DNA of 6,897 nt from Verrucomicrobiaceae bacterium (GTDB taxonomy: Bacteria; Verrucomicrobiota; Verrucomicrobiia; Verrucomicrobiales; Verrucomicrobiaceae), in assembly GCA_021151605.1 (NCBI GenBank), contig JAGKWZ010000301.1, positions 1 through 6,897 of the forward strand, written 5' to 3'. Under the pieces are notes generated by a model, which saw nothing but the letters and a program-made list of their open reading frames with translations, was not told the DNA's origin and made no database searches. Shown one piece after another: positions 6,590 through 6,897 of this stretch. The stretch's first letter is position 1. Each line of letters starts with the position of its first letter. The position numbers and the translations under genes are program-made.

Positions 6590-6624
6590 AGCGCGGATGC
6601 CCCCCAAGGCATCCGCGCTTTTTT
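6590..6624 (+). terminator. Rho-independent terminator of rpoA-rplQ
   Basis: AGCGCGGATGCC (6590-6601) and GGCATCCGCGCT (6608-6619) form a perfect 12-bp GC-rich stem with the 6-base loop CCCCAA, followed directly by a T run (6619-6624). It lies 26 bases after the rplQ stop and is a textbook intrinsic terminator for the + strand operon. Confidence 0.93.
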
Positions 6625-6798
6625 CTGGCTTTGCCTCCCGGAAGATCAGTGGGGTGTGTCATAGAGTTGGCAGGAGAGCCGATCAGTCGCGAGATTCCGC
6701 CCGTCTTTCCAATCTCTTGCGGTGCAAACTTCAAGGTTGGCAAATGCCACCAAAGGTGAAGTTGAGTATGGCCTGCAAAAGCGCTGTGTGGTCTCCTA
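6625..6798. other. Non-coding spacer between terminator and insertion sequence
   Basis: I find no supported gene here. The only structure is an imperfect palindrome at 6727-6763: a 7-bp outer stem AACTTCA (6727-6733) / TGAAGTT (6757-6763) around GGT-T-GGCA (6735-6742) and TGCCACC (6745-6751), which can pair with one bulged T. Its role is unknown. Confidence 0.5.
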
Positions 6799-6897
6799 TG
6801 AGGTGCAACGGAATATTGGACCAAAGAGTCCCTTAATTTAGGGTTTGGTTATGGGCTTGGGTTTCGAACTGGTTGGGGGTGAGGTATCCGAGAGCGG
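6799..6897 (-). mobile_element. IS3-family insertion sequence, 3' end only
   Basis: The right end of an insertion sequence enters from the window edge. The terminal sequence starting TGAGGTGCAACGG at 6799 has the TG/CA tip usual for IS3-family ends. It lies 34 bases outside the transposase stop, as expected for this family. The exact tip and any target-site duplication cannot be confirmed because the other end is outside the window. Confidence 0.6.
6833..6897 (-). CDS. IS3-family transposase (OrfB), C-terminal fragment cut by window edge
   Basis: Read on the - strand, the last 21 codons before the TAA at 6833-6835 encode ALGYLTPNQFETQAHNQ and a short tail. The motif LGYLTPNQFE is the characteristic end of the IS3-family OrfB integrase-core (DDE) transposase, where the sequence S-x-L-G-Y-x-(T/S)-P-x-x-F is conserved. 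The catalytic domain and OrfA lie beyond the window, so whether the element is intact cannot be judged. It is convergent with rplQ and separated from it by the terminator. Confidence 0.8.
   Translation of the reverse strand, partial: ALGYLTPNQFETQAHNQTLN

Noticed and set aside
6597..6836. 79-residue + strand frame after rplQ
   Set aside because: It starts inside the terminator stem, runs through non-coding sequence and into the insertion sequence end, and has no recognisable content.

Overview
The window looks like a chromosomal segment of a Verrucomicrobia-type bacterium (PVC superphylum). This rests on the first gene, a cytochrome of the Planctomycete/Verrucomicrobium heme-binding family (TIGR02604-type dehydrogenase domain, HEAT-like middle, TIGR02603-type CxxCH domain), on the high-GC composition, and on the near absence of canonical Shine-Dalgarno sites. 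The genus cannot be fixed from sequence alone. All genes except the last partial one are on the + strand.

Layout: (1) 1-2614, the 3' part of a large PVC-type cytochrome gene. It opens only from a TTG at 134 and lacks its usual N-terminal third, so it is probably a truncated or frameshifted copy. Its middle third is clearly lower in GC than its ends, and a double palindrome is embedded in frame just before the heme domain. (2) 2615-2747, a short gap with a nested hairpin directly before the next start. (3) 2748-4750, the alpha and beta subunits of a thiamine-diphosphate 2-oxoacid dehydrogenase E1, overlapping by ATGA and therefore translationally coupled. (4) 4751-4921, a leader with a duplicated GGAGGTA motif and a weak promoter candidate. 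(5) 4922-6564, rpoA and rplQ (RNA polymerase alpha subunit and ribosomal protein L17), each with an unusual charged C-terminal tail, closed by a strong intrinsic terminator at 6590-6624. (6) 6625-6897, non-coding sequence, then the 3' end of an IS3-family insertion sequence on the - strand, running off the window.

How the parts relate: rpoA-rplQ is a housekeeping transcription/translation pair that normally follows rpsM-rpsK-rpsD; here it follows an E1 gene pair instead. The E1 heterotetramer would need E2 and E3 partners encoded elsewhere. The cytochrome fragment is functionally unrelated to its neighbours. I see no convincing new multi-gene system. The most interesting signals are the in-frame palindrome pair and mosaic composition of the cytochrome gene, the hairpin before the E1 genes, the rpoA leader, and the acidic tail on the alpha subunit.
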